Shown one piece after another: positions 44,061 through 53,428 of a stretch of 64,000 nucleotides of DNA; position 1 is the stretch's first letter; each line of letters opens with the position of its first letter. The stretch covers positions 1-64,000 of the forward strand of contig JBBRCX010000005.1 of NCBI GenBank assembly GCA_038204465.1, read 5' to 3'. The notes beneath the pieces were generated by a model. That model was given only the letters and a program-made list of their open reading frames with translations, searched no databases and had not been told where the DNA came from. The position numbers were made by a program, and so were the translations under genes. Source of the DNA: JBBRCX01 sp038204465 (GTDB lineage: Bacteria > Planctomycetota > Phycisphaerae > Tepidisphaerales > Tepidisphaeraceae).

Positions 44061-45981
44061 AAACCACCTTCGTCCCAATCTCCACCGCCCCCGCAACCTC
44101 CGCCGTCCGCACAATCAGGCACACATGCAGATGATCCGGCGAGCGGTCCTCCCAGTCACAATAGGTCAACGTGAAGTCCGGATACATCTCCGTCTCCACC
44201 CGGACGGGCACTGAAGCGCGCAGCGTGATGATCGCGCCGGGCCAGCGCACGATCGTCTCGTCGCCGGCTCGCTCGATGCCCGGCGGCTCGCTCGTCCCCA
44301 GGTGCCAGCGGAACAGCACGATCTCCGGGCGATCGGGCGGCAGCGATACGCGATCGATCACGTTCAATTCCCGGGCGGACCACCAAACCTCGCGCTGCCA
44401 GGATTCCAGGCCGTCGTAGCACTTCGAGCCGTCGACCGTCGCGTGCCCGCCGGCTGCGTCGAGTCGGTGGGTGGCGATGGGCGCGACGGTGCGGAGCTTC
44501 TGCCATCCCGGCTCGCAATCGGTCTTCGCCGCGAACGGCGACACTGTCCCAAGCTGCAGGACGTTGTGGCCGCAGCCGGCGCCGAACAGCGGGGCGAATC
44601 GCGGGTGGTCGTAGTACGCGGTGCCGGCCTCGATGAGGATCGGCCGCCCGCGGCGGATCAGGTTGACGTGGCCGCGGTCGGGGTGGTCGTGCTGATCGGT
44701 GGCGTGCCCGCCGCGAACCCACACGCCCGTGGCGTCGTCGGCCCAGCTGTCGCGCCAGTTCACGCGCGTCGCCCGCTCGTAGGCGGCGAACAGCGGCGGC
44801 TGCTGCGCCTCGCCGCCGTCAGACAGGACCGCGCGGCAGGCAAGGCCCACCGCGTCCGCGGGCGGGCCATCGAGAACCTCCCGCAGCACCCACCGCGCGA
44901 CGGCGTCATGTGTACACGTCGCCAGCAACGACCAGAGCGCCGCGAAGCCTCCGGTCGGCCGCCCGCCTGGGGACTTCAGCGGCATCAGCGACCCGAAGTG
45001 GTCGAAGCAGTTGATCATGAAGTGTCCCGGCTGGAAATGATGCGCTGCCCAGACCGGGAACCGGCGAAGGAATGGATGGTCCAGCGCCCGCCGGTCGCCC
45101 GCCAGGGCCATCGCCCGCGCGGTGTGCAGCATGGAAGTCACCGTGAATCCAGCGTAACTCATGCCCTCCTCGAACTCGCCCGCCGCGCCGTGCGCCCCGA
45201 GCGCTCGGAGCAGGTTCGCTACTCCAAGCTCGTACGCGTCGGCGTGACGGCCTGCGCCGGTGACCAGGCAGGCGCGGATGAGTCCTTCGGTTGGCAGGAC
45301 CCATTGATTGGTGATCGGGTTGTCGGCCTGGATGAACCAGCTCCGCCGGGCGCGCCAATCGTCCACGATGTCCGCGATTTCCCTCTCGAGCAGCCCATGC
45401 AGACGAGCGACCAGCTCTGCGGGCACGCTGCCGGCGGGCATGATCTCCAGCGTATCGGCGATGGCGCGGATGCCGGTTCCCGTCGCCAGCCAGGTGCCGT
45501 CCTTCCCGTCCGGCGGGAGACGACTGCCCGGGAGATAGAGCGTCCAGCCGGGACGCTGAAGCGGCGACCAGGAAGTCATCTCCTCCAGTTGATCCAGCAC
45601 CCGCCGGCCGAATGCCGCGTCGCCGCTAATCCGGAAGGCGGTGGCCAGCAGCGGCAACTCTTCGGCCAGCCCGCCGCAGGCGCCCCAATCCGACATCGCC
45701 AGCACGAACGTCTGCCGAATCTCGTCTTCCAGAAGCCCGGACATCTCCGGCAGCGAATCCTTCGTCCGGTGCTTCCCGATATCCCCGAGCCGATACACCC
45801 GCCGGATCAAGCCCTTCCCCGCCGCATCGCGGGCAGCGCCAAGCACGCCCTCCACCACCGCCGCCGGCGAAACCCGCAGCGACCGATCCAGCAACTTCCC
45901 CCACCCCAACGCAGGCATCACCGTGTCGATAGATCTGCGCCGTGCGGACTCGATTCCCGTCGCATTCCCTTCCACGTGCAT
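44059..45981 (-). CDS. Heparinase II/III-like polysaccharide lyase
   Basis: An (alpha/alpha) toroid N-terminal domain with DNPITNQWVLPTEGLIRACL precedes a beta-sandwich with RGGHATDQHDHPDRGHVNLI and ILIEAGTAYYDHP, the heparinase II/III pattern with catalytic His/Tyr candidates. Family enzymes cleave uronic-acid-containing glycosaminoglycans or alginate by beta-elimination. ATG 45981 has TTGGAG upstream and is preferred to 46038. No signal peptide is evident. It opens the sugar-acid region. Confidence 0.75.
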   Translation of the reverse strand: MHVEGNATGIESARRRSIDTVMPALGWGKLLDRSLRVSPAAVVEGVLGAARDAAGKGLIRRVYRLGDIGKHRTKDSLPEMSGLLEDEIRQTFVLAMSDWGACGGLAEELPLLATAFRISGDAAFGRRVLDQLEEMTSWSPLQRPGWTLYLPGSRLPPDGKDGTWLATGTGIRAIADTLEIMPAGSVPAELVARLHGLLEREIADIVDDWRARRSWFIQADNPITNQWVLPTEGLIRACLVTGAGRHADAYELGVANLLRALGAHGAAGEFEEGMSYAGFTVTSMLHTARAMALAGDRRALDHPFLRRFPVWAAHHFQPGHFMINCFDHFGSLMPLKSPGGRPTGGFAALWSLLATCTHDAVARWVLREVLDGPPADAVGLACRAVLSDGGEAQQPPLFAAYERATRVNWRDSWADDATGVWVRGGHATDQHDHPDRGHVNLIRRGRPILIEAGTAYYDHPRFAPLFGAGCGHNVLQLGTVSPFAAKTDCEPGWQKLRTVAPIATHRLDAAGGHATVDGSKCYDGLESWQREVWWSARELNVIDRVSLPPDRPEIVLFRWHLGTSEPPGIERAGDETIVRWPGAIITLRASVPVRVETEMYPDFTLTYCDWEDRSPDHLHVCLIVRTAEVAGAVEIGTKVV

Positions 45982-46032
45982 AGCGTTGCTCCAATAGCTG
46001 CCGTCCACTGAAAGGCGCGATGATAGGAATAG

Positions 46033-46068
46033 CAACAAGAAAGCCCTTCAACGCGCTCGTCGAAGGGC
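46033..46068 (-). terminator. Terminator of tRNA-Ser
   Basis: On the minus strand a GCCCTTC/GAAGGGC stem (46043-46049 with 46062-46068) is followed by TTTCTTGTT. It lies 17 bases past the tRNA end. Confidence 0.6.
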
Positions 46069-46084
46069 ATCGTGTCTCGTCCAG

Positions 46085-46173
46085 CGGAGAGGGGGGGATT
46101 CGAACCCCCGATTGGGTTTAAGCCCAATACAGCATTTCCAGTGCTGCGCCTTCGGCCACTCGGCCACCTCTCC
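46085..46173 (-). tRNA. tRNA-Ser (anticodon GGA)
   Basis: The minus strand reads GGAGAGGTGGCCGAGTGG at the 5' end and closes with CCTCTCC plus discriminator G. The anticodon loop CTGGAAA gives GGA (serine). The long variable arm (ATTGGG...CCCAAT) and the T arm GGGGGTTCGAATCCCCC are intact. CCA is not encoded. Confidence 0.95.
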
Positions 46174-46345
46174 GGCGCCGCCGCTGTGGCGGGCGGTGGG
46201 TTTTAACCGAAAGTTTCGGCCGCCTCCACTGCCCGGGCGCGGCCGGTTGCGAGCGTTGCCGGCTCGCGCGCGGGTCCGTTCCCCGGCGCCGTATCGCGCC
46301 CCCGCATCAGCGCGGTCGCGCGCGGAACGTCGTGAAGAAGCTCAA

Positions 46346-47278
46346 TCACCGCAGCAGCAGCGGGGCGTTGGTTTCGCACCAGCGGCGCAGCCGTTCGACG
46401 TGTTGCGGGGTCGCGGATCGGTAGGGCTTCTGGCACGCGAGGCCAACATCGCCGCCGCCGACCATTCGCTGGACCCGATCGACCGCTGAATCGAGCAGGC
46501 CCTCCTTCTTCACCATCGGGATGAGCGCTTCGAACATCAGCCGATGGATCATGTTCTGCAGCGGCTGCGCGACGTCGAATTGGCCGCTGGCGCACAGGTT
46601 GTAGAGCTCGACCATCGCCCGGGCATTCAGGCCCGTGACCGAGCTGTATGCGCCGCGGCCGCCCGCCTCGACTTTTTCCATCAGGTCATGCTCGCCGCCG
46701 AAGATCGCCAGGTCGGGAGCGGCGTCCAGCATCGCCTCCAGCATCGGCACGTCGCATCCGGTCTCCTTCATTCCGATGAACGTCGGCAATTCCTTGGCGA
46801 TCTGCCCAAGCAACCCCGGCTCGAGCTTCCGCTTTGAGCGCGTCGTCTGATAGAGGATCAGTGGCACATCCCCGGCCTCGGCCGCCACGTCGCGCAGAAA
46901 CCCGAACGCCTCATCGTCCTTCAGCTCCATCCAGAAGGGCAAAGCGATCTGGATTCCGTCCGCGCCCGCGCGCACCGCGGTGCGGATGCGCTGGCGGGCC
47001 GTGCGGGTGCTCAGCGCGGTGCAGCCGATCTGCACGGGCAGCCCCGCGGCATGGGCCTCCGTGCACGCCACGATCGTGATGCGCTCGAATGTGTGATCGT
47101 CCTGGGCGTAGAACTCGCCGGTCGTGCCGCCGGTGTAGACGCCGCCGACCCCGGTGCCGGCATAGCTGCGCACTTCATTGGCGAATCGCCGCTCGTCCAG
47201 CTCGTCGTCGTTGGTCCATGGGACGATCAGAGCGGCCCAGACGCCGCGAAGGGTCTTTCGTGTCAGAGTTGTCGGCAT
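46346..47278 (-). CDS. Dihydrodipicolinate synthase/KDG aldolase family protein
   Basis: This is a TIM-barrel Schiff-base lyase. GTTGEFYAQDD is the substrate carboxylate loop, LILYQTT carries the catalytic Tyr, and FIGMKETG has the Schiff-base Lys171. In an operon with a mandelate-racemase-type dehydratase and a 2-hydroxyacid dehydrogenase it more likely cleaves or dehydrates a keto-deoxy sugar acid than makes dihydrodipicolinate. It ends the minus-strand operon 47303-49592, 24 bases after the dehydrogenase gene. Confidence 0.85.
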   Translation of the reverse strand: MPTTLTRKTLRGVWAALIVPWTNDDELDERRFANEVRSYAGTGVGGVYTGGTTGEFYAQDDHTFERITIVACTEAHAAGLPVQIGCTALSTRTARQRIRTAVRAGADGIQIALPFWMELKDDEAFGFLRDVAAEAGDVPLILYQTTRSKRKLEPGLLGQIAKELPTFIGMKETGCDVPMLEAMLDAAPDLAIFGGEHDLMEKVEAGGRGAYSSVTGLNARAMVELYNLCASGQFDVAQPLQNMIHRLMFEALIPMVKKEGLLDSAVDRVQRMVGGGDVGLACQKPYRSATPQHVERLRRWCETNAPLLLR

Positions 47279-47302
47279 GCGATCCTTCCCCGCGCCGGCA
47301 GT

Positions 47303-48319
47303 TTATGCGCCACCGAGCTGCGACGCCGTCAGCTCGTTCAGCAGCGGCTCGCCGGCGCGGAAGCGCTGCAGGTTTTGGGTGAAGATGTCCCACACGCGCT
47401 GGAGGTAATGCGGCGAGCCGTCGCTGCCGGAGATGTGCGGCGTCATGATCACGTTCTGCATGGCCCACAACGGATGATCGCTCGGCATCGGATAGTGGTA
47501 GTGCGTGTCCAGCGCCGCGCCGGCGATCCATTTCTCGCGCAGGGCGCGCAGCAGGGCCGCCTCCTGGATCAAAGGCCCGCGCGCGGGATTGAGCACGAAC
47601 GCATGCGGCGGCAGCGCTCGCAGTTCCTGCTCGCCGATCAATCCTTCCGTCGCCTTCGTCAGCGGCATCGCCAGCACGAGGAAGTCGATGCCCTTGAGGA
47701 ACTGCTCTTTCTCTTCCATTTTGAATTTGCGGTCGGGCAGCACGCCTTCGGGGTCGCCGGTCTGTGCGACGTGATACCGCGGCGGCTGCGGTTTGACGGG
47801 CGAGCGGGTCATCACGTGCACCTTCATCCCCAGCGCCTTCGCCAGCCGCGCGGTGTGACGCCCGATTCCGCCATACCCCCAGATCCCCACGGTCAGCCCG
47901 CGCACTTCCATCTGAAATCGCTCGTCGCGGTTCCACACGCCGCGATCCTGGTTGCGGATCATCCCGCGCACGTCGCGCGCGAGGTTGATCATCATCGCGA
48001 TGTTCCATTCGCCGATCGGCGCATCGAAAACGCCCGCGGCGTTGGTCGCGCGCACGCCGCAATCCGGCAGGTTCATCGGCAGCAGCTGACTGTATCCCGA
48101 TGAATCGATCTGCACCCAGCGCAGCTGCTTCAGGTCCGAATGATTCTCCGGCGGCAGGCTGCACAGCAACACCTGCTGCTTCTCGAGCAGGCCGCGCGCG
48201 ACCGCGCGGGGCTGCAGCAGCGGGTCGACGACTTGAACGTCCAGCCGGTCGTCCTCGCGCAGCCTTCGCAGGCTCGGCTCATGCGGCACGATCCCGATCA
48301 GCACCCGAAGCTTCTCCAT
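47303..48319 (-). CDS. D-2-hydroxyacid dehydrogenase
   Basis: It has an NAD-binding Rossmann domain with WGYGGIGRHTARLAKALGMK, the typical LVLAMPLTKATEGLIGEQEL block and VLNPARGPLIQEAALLRAL. Catalytic Arg/Glu/His are expected around RGPL and the ITPHISG-like motif MTPHISGSDG. ATG 48319 avoids overlap with the upstream enolase-superfamily gene ending at 48333. The role is probably oxidation or reduction of a sugar-acid-derived 2-oxo acid. Confidence 0.85.
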   Translation of the reverse strand: MEKLRVLIGIVPHEPSLRRLREDDRLDVQVVDPLLQPRAVARGLLEKQQVLLCSLPPENHSDLKQLRWVQIDSSGYSQLLPMNLPDCGVRATNAAGVFDAPIGEWNIAMMINLARDVRGMIRNQDRGVWNRDERFQMEVRGLTVGIWGYGGIGRHTARLAKALGMKVHVMTRSPVKPQPPRYHVAQTGDPEGVLPDRKFKMEEKEQFLKGIDFLVLAMPLTKATEGLIGEQELRALPPHAFVLNPARGPLIQEAALLRALREKWIAGAALDTHYHYPMPSDHPLWAMQNVIMTPHISGSDGSPHYLQRVWDIFTQNLQRFRAGEPLLNELTASQLGGA

Positions 48320-48332
48320 CGCAGCCGGCTCC

Positions 48333-49592
48333 TCAGCTCCGGCGCAGCTGGTCATTCAACACCTTCCCCGGCACGGAATTGAACTCGCCGCTGCCGGGAA
48401 TGAACGGGTATTTCTTTTTCACACGCTCGCTCAGCACGATTCCCAGCCCGGGCGTTTGCGGCGGCAGCACGAAGCCATCTTCCATGACGAACGAGTCGCC
48501 GATCAACTCGCTGTGCAAAGGACCGTAAGCCGGCGGAACCTCGAGGATGCACGTGTTGGGCGCCGCGAACCCGGCATGAATGTTCTGCATCAGCGATGCG
48601 CCCGCGCCCCACGCGTGGGTGGCGATGCTCTTCTGATCGGCATCGAAAAGCCGGGCGATCTCGAGGAACGGGCCGAGCCCGCCCACCCACGACGCATCGG
48701 GCTGGCCGATGTCGAACGCCCTGCGCGAGACGTAAGGCTGCCATTCGCACGGAGCGCTGAGGCACTCGCCGCCCGCGACCGGCGCCGCGGTGCTCTTCAC
48801 CAGCGCCGCATACGCATCAGGGTCGGTGTACGGCAGCGGCTCTTCGAAAAGGAAAATGTCAAAAGGCTCCAACGCCTTGAGCACCGCCTGCGCCGTGTTC
48901 AAGTCCCACACCCCGGCCGGGCTGTTGCCCATGTGCCCGTCCACCAGAATGCGGATGAGCGGGCCGACCTGGTGGCGAAGCCGCTCGATCTTCTCGCGCT
49001 CGAACTGCACCGTCTCCTGCAGCCCGCGCGGCTCATACCACCCCTCGCCCGCCACCCACGCGCCCGTGCCGATTTTCAGGCCCTGGAACCCGAGATTGAG
49101 ATAGTAGTCCGCCTTTTCCGCCAATCGTTCCGGCGGGTAATTGCTCGGGCCTCCGGTGGCGTAACAAGGCAGCTTCGGCTCGTGCGCGCCGCCGAGCAGT
49201 TCGTACACGGGCTTGCCCAGAACCTTCCCCGCCAGGTCCCACAGCGCCGCTTCAACCCCCGACAGCACCGCCGCGCCGAATCCGACGCGGCACCAGTAAT
49301 TCCCGCAGCGGTACATCCGCTGCCAGAGCTGATGGATCGCCCCGCGGATGCTCTCGTCCCCCGCGTCAAGATCCAGGCCCTGCCCGATCACGATCGGCGC
49401 AAAAAAATCCACCGCCGCCGGCACCAGTTCCGGACAGAAATATCCGGCGTAGGTTTCGCCCACTCCAACCGTTCCGTCCTCGCCCTCCACCTCGACCAGC
49501 GCAGCGCTGCGAAGCTGCCGCGCTTCGGCTAGAAACGGATCGTTCGTGGAAGGCCCCGTGAGCAGGACCGTTCGGACCGCGGTGATCTTCAT
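48333..49592 (-). CDS. Mandelate racemase/muconate lactonizing enzyme family dehydratase
   Basis: An N-terminal capping domain is followed by an enolase-type barrel. Metal ligands fall in ILVDGHMGNS, FLFEEPLPYTDP and VAGGECLS; QGLKIGTGAW holds the first acid/base position and HAWGAGASL the His. ATG 49592 is preceded by GGGGGG at ideal spacing, so the upstream extension to 49658 is rejected. This is the first gene of a three-gene operon that I read as dehydratase, dehydrogenase and aldolase for an acid sugar. Confidence 0.85.
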   Translation of the reverse strand: MKITAVRTVLLTGPSTNDPFLAEARQLRSAALVEVEGEDGTVGVGETYAGYFCPELVPAAVDFFAPIVIGQGLDLDAGDESIRGAIHQLWQRMYRCGNYWCRVGFGAAVLSGVEAALWDLAGKVLGKPVYELLGGAHEPKLPCYATGGPSNYPPERLAEKADYYLNLGFQGLKIGTGAWVAGEGWYEPRGLQETVQFEREKIERLRHQVGPLIRILVDGHMGNSPAGVWDLNTAQAVLKALEPFDIFLFEEPLPYTDPDAYAALVKSTAAPVAGGECLSAPCEWQPYVSRRAFDIGQPDASWVGGLGPFLEIARLFDADQKSIATHAWGAGASLMQNIHAGFAAPNTCILEVPPAYGPLHSELIGDSFVMEDGFVLPPQTPGLGIVLSERVKKKYPFIPGSGEFNSVPGKVLNDQLRRS

Positions 49593-49709
49593 TCTTCGTT
49601 CCCCCCGGGAGTTTGCGTTGCGGGAAAACGCCGCACGGCTTACGGTAAACGTCATCATCCGGCTACTATCATCGCCGTCCAGTCTACTTCAACGCCCGCG
49701 CACCCGCGG

Positions 49710-50831
49710 GTGAAATTCATGCGCTTTGAACCGTTGGGCGAAGGATCGATCGCACGCCGAACCGCCAGTGACGCCAGACCGGGCGCCGCAGGCCCGCGTC
49801 TCGTGTCGCTGCACGACCGCAGGCTGCTCGCCACCTTCATGGTGCAATCGCGCCTCGGCATCAATGACTTCATGCCGGTGCGGGCGCGCTCCAGAGATGG
49901 CGGATGGACCTGGGCCGAGCCCAAGCCCCTCTGGCCCGACCTGGCCGATGAGTTTTCCCTCTTCGGCTCGATCAGCTCGGGGCCCGACGGGCAGGTGTAC
50001 TTCTTCGGCGCCCGCACCCCGATTGACGAGCCGGGCGAATCGCTCTGGAGCGACGCGACCAAGGGGCTCAAGCAAAACGAATTGTTCTGGTCGCGCTCCA
50101 GGGACGCCGGGCGAAGCTGGAGCGCTCCGACGGTCATTCCCATGCCCTTTCCCGGATCGGCCGAGGCGCCCGGGCCGCTGTGCGTCACGCCCGGCGGGCG
50201 CTGGGTCGTCTGTTACAGCCCCTACAACACCTTCGACCCGCAGACGACCGTCGAGCGCAACGGAGTGATCGCGCTTCTCAGCGACGATCGCGGCCAGACC
50301 TGGTCGCACCGCTGGATGATGCGCTTTGAAGAACCCGATTCCGGCGGCGCCGAGGCGTGGGTGGTCGCGCTCGCCGACGGCAGGCTCCTTGCAACCAGTT
50401 GGCACACCGACCTCAGCGGCGCCGAGCGCGATTTCCCAAACGTGTATGCCCTGTCGAGCGACGAAGGATCGAGTTGGACGCCCACGCGCTCCACCGGCAT
50501 CCTCGGGCAGACCACCGCGCTCACCGCGCTCCCCGACGGGCGCGCCCTGTTCCTCCACACCCAACGGAAGCAGCACGCCGAGATCGGCATCTGGATGGCG
50601 CTGGTAAATCCGACGCCCGACAATTTTGGCATCCTGCACCACCAACCCATCTGGCAGACGCCGACCGCGAACCGGGCCGGCCGCGAGGCGACCCACTCCG
50701 ACTGGCAGCAGTTCAACTTCGGCGAGCCCGCCGCCATACTGCTCGACGACGGAGTTATCCTCATCGCGTTCTGGTACATCGACGAAGACAGCAGCGGCGT
50801 GAAATACGTCAAGGTGAAGATCGTGGATTAG
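49710..50831 (+). CDS. BNR-repeat sialidase-like protein
   Basis: Asp-box repeats occur as SRDGGWTW, SRDAGRSW, SDDRGQTW and SSDEGSSW, giving a beta-propeller. There is no signal peptide. The start is GTG 49710 or ATG 49719. It is divergent from the dehydratase operon across 117 bases and begins a + strand pair with the aminotransferase gene. It is probably a glycosidase of the exo-alpha-sialidase superfamily; catalytic residues cannot be fixed by eye. Confidence 0.75.
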   Translation: MKFMRFEPLGEGSIARRTASDARPGAAGPRLVSLHDRRLLATFMVQSRLGINDFMPVRARSRDGGWTWAEPKPLWPDLADEFSLFGSISSGPDGQVYFFGARTPIDEPGESLWSDATKGLKQNELFWSRSRDAGRSWSAPTVIPMPFPGSAEAPGPLCVTPGGRWVVCYSPYNTFDPQTTVERNGVIALLSDDRGQTWSHRWMMRFEEPDSGGAEAWVVALADGRLLATSWHTDLSGAERDFPNVYALSSDEGSSWTPTRSTGILGQTTALTALPDGRALFLHTQRKQHAEIGIWMALVNPTPDNFGILHHQPIWQTPTANRAGREATHSDWQQFNFGEPAAILLDDGVILIAFWYIDEDSSGVKYVKVKIVD

Positions 50832-50874
50832 GCCCTTCCCCCCGGAAAGAATCTGCAAGTTGCGGGAGCCGGAT

Positions 50875-52203
50875 ATGAAACTGACGGGTGAGACGATCGT
50901 CGCGGCTGCGAATCAAGCCCGGAGCCTGCGCCGCTCCCAGGAACTTCTGAAACGCGCCCAGCAGGTGCTCCCGGTCGGCGCCCAGACATTCAGCAAGAGC
51001 CCGATGGTCTACGTGCAGGGCGTCGCTCCGAACTTTGTGAATCGCGCCCAGGGCGCCTACGTCTGGGACGTCGACGGCAACCGCTACGTCGATCACGTCA
51101 TGGGCCTCGGCGCCGTCACCCTCGGCCACGCCTACCCGGCGGTGAACGAAGCGGTGAAGGCCCAGATCGACGAAGGCTTCTGCTATTCGCTGCCGCACCC
51201 GCTGGAAGTGGAGGTGGCCGAGTTGCTGCGCGGCCTCATCCCGTGCGCCGAAATGGCGCGCTACGGCAAAAACGGCTCCGATGCGACGTCCGCCGCGGTG
51301 CGCCTCGCCCGGGCCTGCACCGGGCGCGACAAAATCCTGTGCAGCGGCTACCACGGCTGGCAGGATTGGTACATCGGCGCCACCACCCGCAACAAGGGCG
51401 TCCCGCAAGCCGTCCGCAACCTGACCACCGCATTCGCCTACAACGACCTTCCCGCGCTGCACAAGCTGTTCGATGACAATCGCGGCTCCGTCGCGTGCGT
51501 GATCATGGAGCCGCTCTGCTACACCGAGCCCAAGGAGGGATACCTGCAGGGCGTGAAGGAACTGTGCCGCCGGAACGGCGTGCTGCTCATCTTCGACGAA
51601 GTGCTTATCGGCTTCCGCATGAACCGCGGCGGCGCCCACAGTCTCTACGGCGTCGACCCCGACCTCGCCACCTTCGGCAAGGCGATGGCCAACGGCTTCC
51701 CCATGTCCGCCGTGGTCGGCCGCGCCGAAATCATGCGCCTCTTTGAAGAAGCCTTCTTCTCCTCAACCTTCGGCGGCGACACGATCGGCCTCTGTGCCTG
51801 CAAAGCGACCATCGCTGAGATGGCCAAACACGAAGTAATCGCCCACATCGCGCGCATCGGCGATCGGCTCAAGCGCGAGACCAACCGCCTCGCCGCCGCC
51901 GCGGGCCTCACCGGCCGGGTCGAGTGCCTCGGCCCGGCGCCGTTGAACACCATCGCGTTCCGCGACGAAACCGGCGCCAGCTCGATGCTCCTCAAGTCGC
52001 TCTGGCAGCAGGAAGTCCTCAAGCGTGGCGTCCTGACCCTCGGCAACCACGCCCCAAGCTTCAGCCACGATGATGCCGCCGTGGAACAGACGCTTCGCGC
52101 CTATGTCGAAGCCTTCGAAATCCTCGCCGACGCCATCCGCAGGAACGACGTCGAGCAGCGCCTGGAAGGCCCCCCGATCCAGCCCGTTTTCCGGCAGGTC
52201 TAA
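50875..52203 (+). CDS. Class III aminotransferase (glutamate-1-semialdehyde aminomutase-like)
   Basis: This is a PLP-dependent enzyme. SDATSAAVRLARACTGRDKI binds the cofactor phosphate, LLIFDEVLIGFRMNRGGAHS carries the PLP-pyridine Asp, and ATFGKAMANGFPM carries Schiff-base Lys269. Although close to HemL, the location among sugar-acid genes suggests an amino-sugar or keto-acid substrate. ATG 50875 is preceded by GGGAG. It follows the sialidase by 43 bases. Confidence 0.85.
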   Translation: MKLTGETIVAAANQARSLRRSQELLKRAQQVLPVGAQTFSKSPMVYVQGVAPNFVNRAQGAYVWDVDGNRYVDHVMGLGAVTLGHAYPAVNEAVKAQIDEGFCYSLPHPLEVEVAELLRGLIPCAEMARYGKNGSDATSAAVRLARACTGRDKILCSGYHGWQDWYIGATTRNKGVPQAVRNLTTAFAYNDLPALHKLFDDNRGSVACVIMEPLCYTEPKEGYLQGVKELCRRNGVLLIFDEVLIGFRMNRGGAHSLYGVDPDLATFGKAMANGFPMSAVVGRAEIMRLFEEAFFSSTFGGDTIGLCACKATIAEMAKHEVIAHIARIGDRLKRETNRLAAAAGLTGRVECLGPAPLNTIAFRDETGASSMLLKSLWQQEVLKRGVLTLGNHAPSFSHDDAAVEQTLRAYVEAFEILADAIRRNDVEQRLEGPPIQPVFRQV

Positions 52204-52263
52204 ATCGTGTCCAAAGCGCGGCGCATGACAGTTCCTTCTCCTGCCCGTCACAGTGGAATGCAG

Positions 52264-53427
52264 TTACTCCGGCAGTTCCACCCGCATGCGACAGGCGCGG
52301 ATGTGCGTGACATCGTTGACGATCGCGTAATACGTCATCAGGAATATCTGCTCATCGACCCGCACCAGCTCAGGCGTGCCGAAGGTGAAGCCGGGCAGGG
52401 CGTCCCAGATCTTTTCACCCGCGGCCGAGCCTTGCGCGTCGCGAAGCGGCCTGGCGGTGACCCGCTGCTCGCGCGCGCTCCAGAGTTCGAGCGGCGCATC
52501 GGCGTTCCAGGTTTCGCCGGCGTCGGCGGAGTACCAGATCCGATTGCCTTCGGGAGGCGTGCGGACGTTGCTCACCGCGAGCATCCGATGTGAATCGAGC
52601 GCCAGCGGCGCCATGATCTGCCCGGCCACCCCCGTGCTCGCGGGCGCAGACCAGGTGCGCCCGCCATCGGAAGAGACGCAACGGACCGGCGAGAGGGTCT
52701 GTTCACTTCGCGTCTCAAACGCCCACATGATCATCACCATCCGGCCATCCGGTAGCATCGTGAGCCGCGGGTCGCCGTAGGAGACGAAGCCGCTGCGGTC
52801 GTGGGCGCACGAATACAGCGGCGCGAAGGATTCGCCGCCGTCGCGGGAGATTGTTCCCAGGACCAGCTCTTCTTTCGCGTCCCCGGTCGCTTCGACCGGA
52901 AGAAAGAATGCTCCGCCGGGAAGCACCGCGGGGAGGGTGCCGACGTAATGGTCGCGCGGGGACGCAGGGAGCTCCCGCGGGTTTGGCGGCGCCCAACTCC
53001 TGCCGCCGTCGCTGCTGGAAGCAACATAAAACTGCTGGCGCAGCTGCCGGCCCTGCTCGCTGAAGATGAACGACTCGGTGTCGCTGGTCTCCACCGTTTT
53101 GAAAAGCGCCAACGCCCGGCCCGGCTCAAGCTCGAAGACAACGCCCGCGTGCACCGATTCCGGGCCTCCATCCGGCGCCTCTCGTTTCATCCCATCGTAA
53201 ATCACCACCGGCGGCAGCCAGCTCTGCCCACCATCGGTGGAACGGCTCACCAGCAGTATGCCGTCGCGCGAATGTTTTTCCTTGCCGGCGCGATAGGAGC
53301 ACAGGATGTCGCCGCTCGCGAGCCGGCAGGTGAAGCAGTAGGCGCAGGTAGCGCCGTGGCGGGGATCGTGCAGATTGGTCGAGACGGGCTGGTCAATCAG
53401 GACCTCGATCCGCAGCGGTTCGTTCAT
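52264..53427 (-). CDS. BNR-repeat sialidase-like protein
   Basis: Repeats STDGGQSW, SSDGGRSW, SRDGGESF, SSDGGRTW and SADAGETW indicate a six-bladed propeller. The N-terminus (MNEPLRIEVLIDQPVSTNLH) has no signal peptide. It starts one base after the stop of the phosphotriesterase-like gene, so the two share a transcript and their products may act on the same substrate. Confidence 0.75.
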   Translation of the reverse strand: MNEPLRIEVLIDQPVSTNLHDPRHGATCAYCFTCRLASGDILCSYRAGKEKHSRDGILLVSRSTDGGQSWLPPVVIYDGMKREAPDGGPESVHAGVVFELEPGRALALFKTVETSDTESFIFSEQGRQLRQQFYVASSSDGGRSWAPPNPRELPASPRDHYVGTLPAVLPGGAFFLPVEATGDAKEELVLGTISRDGGESFAPLYSCAHDRSGFVSYGDPRLTMLPDGRMVMIMWAFETRSEQTLSPVRCVSSDGGRTWSAPASTGVAGQIMAPLALDSHRMLAVSNVRTPPEGNRIWYSADAGETWNADAPLELWSAREQRVTARPLRDAQGSAAGEKIWDALPGFTFGTPELVRVDEQIFLMTYYAIVNDVTHIRACRMRVELPE

Positions 53428-53428
53428 C

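Noticed and set aside
44302..46011. 569-codon open frame antisense to the heparinase-like gene
   Set aside because: Shadow frame; the minus strand carries the conserved lyase motifs.
46085..46173. tRNA-Ser as the attachment site of the defence island
   Set aside because: No integrase gene and no repeated tRNA 3' end near 35.7-44 kb.
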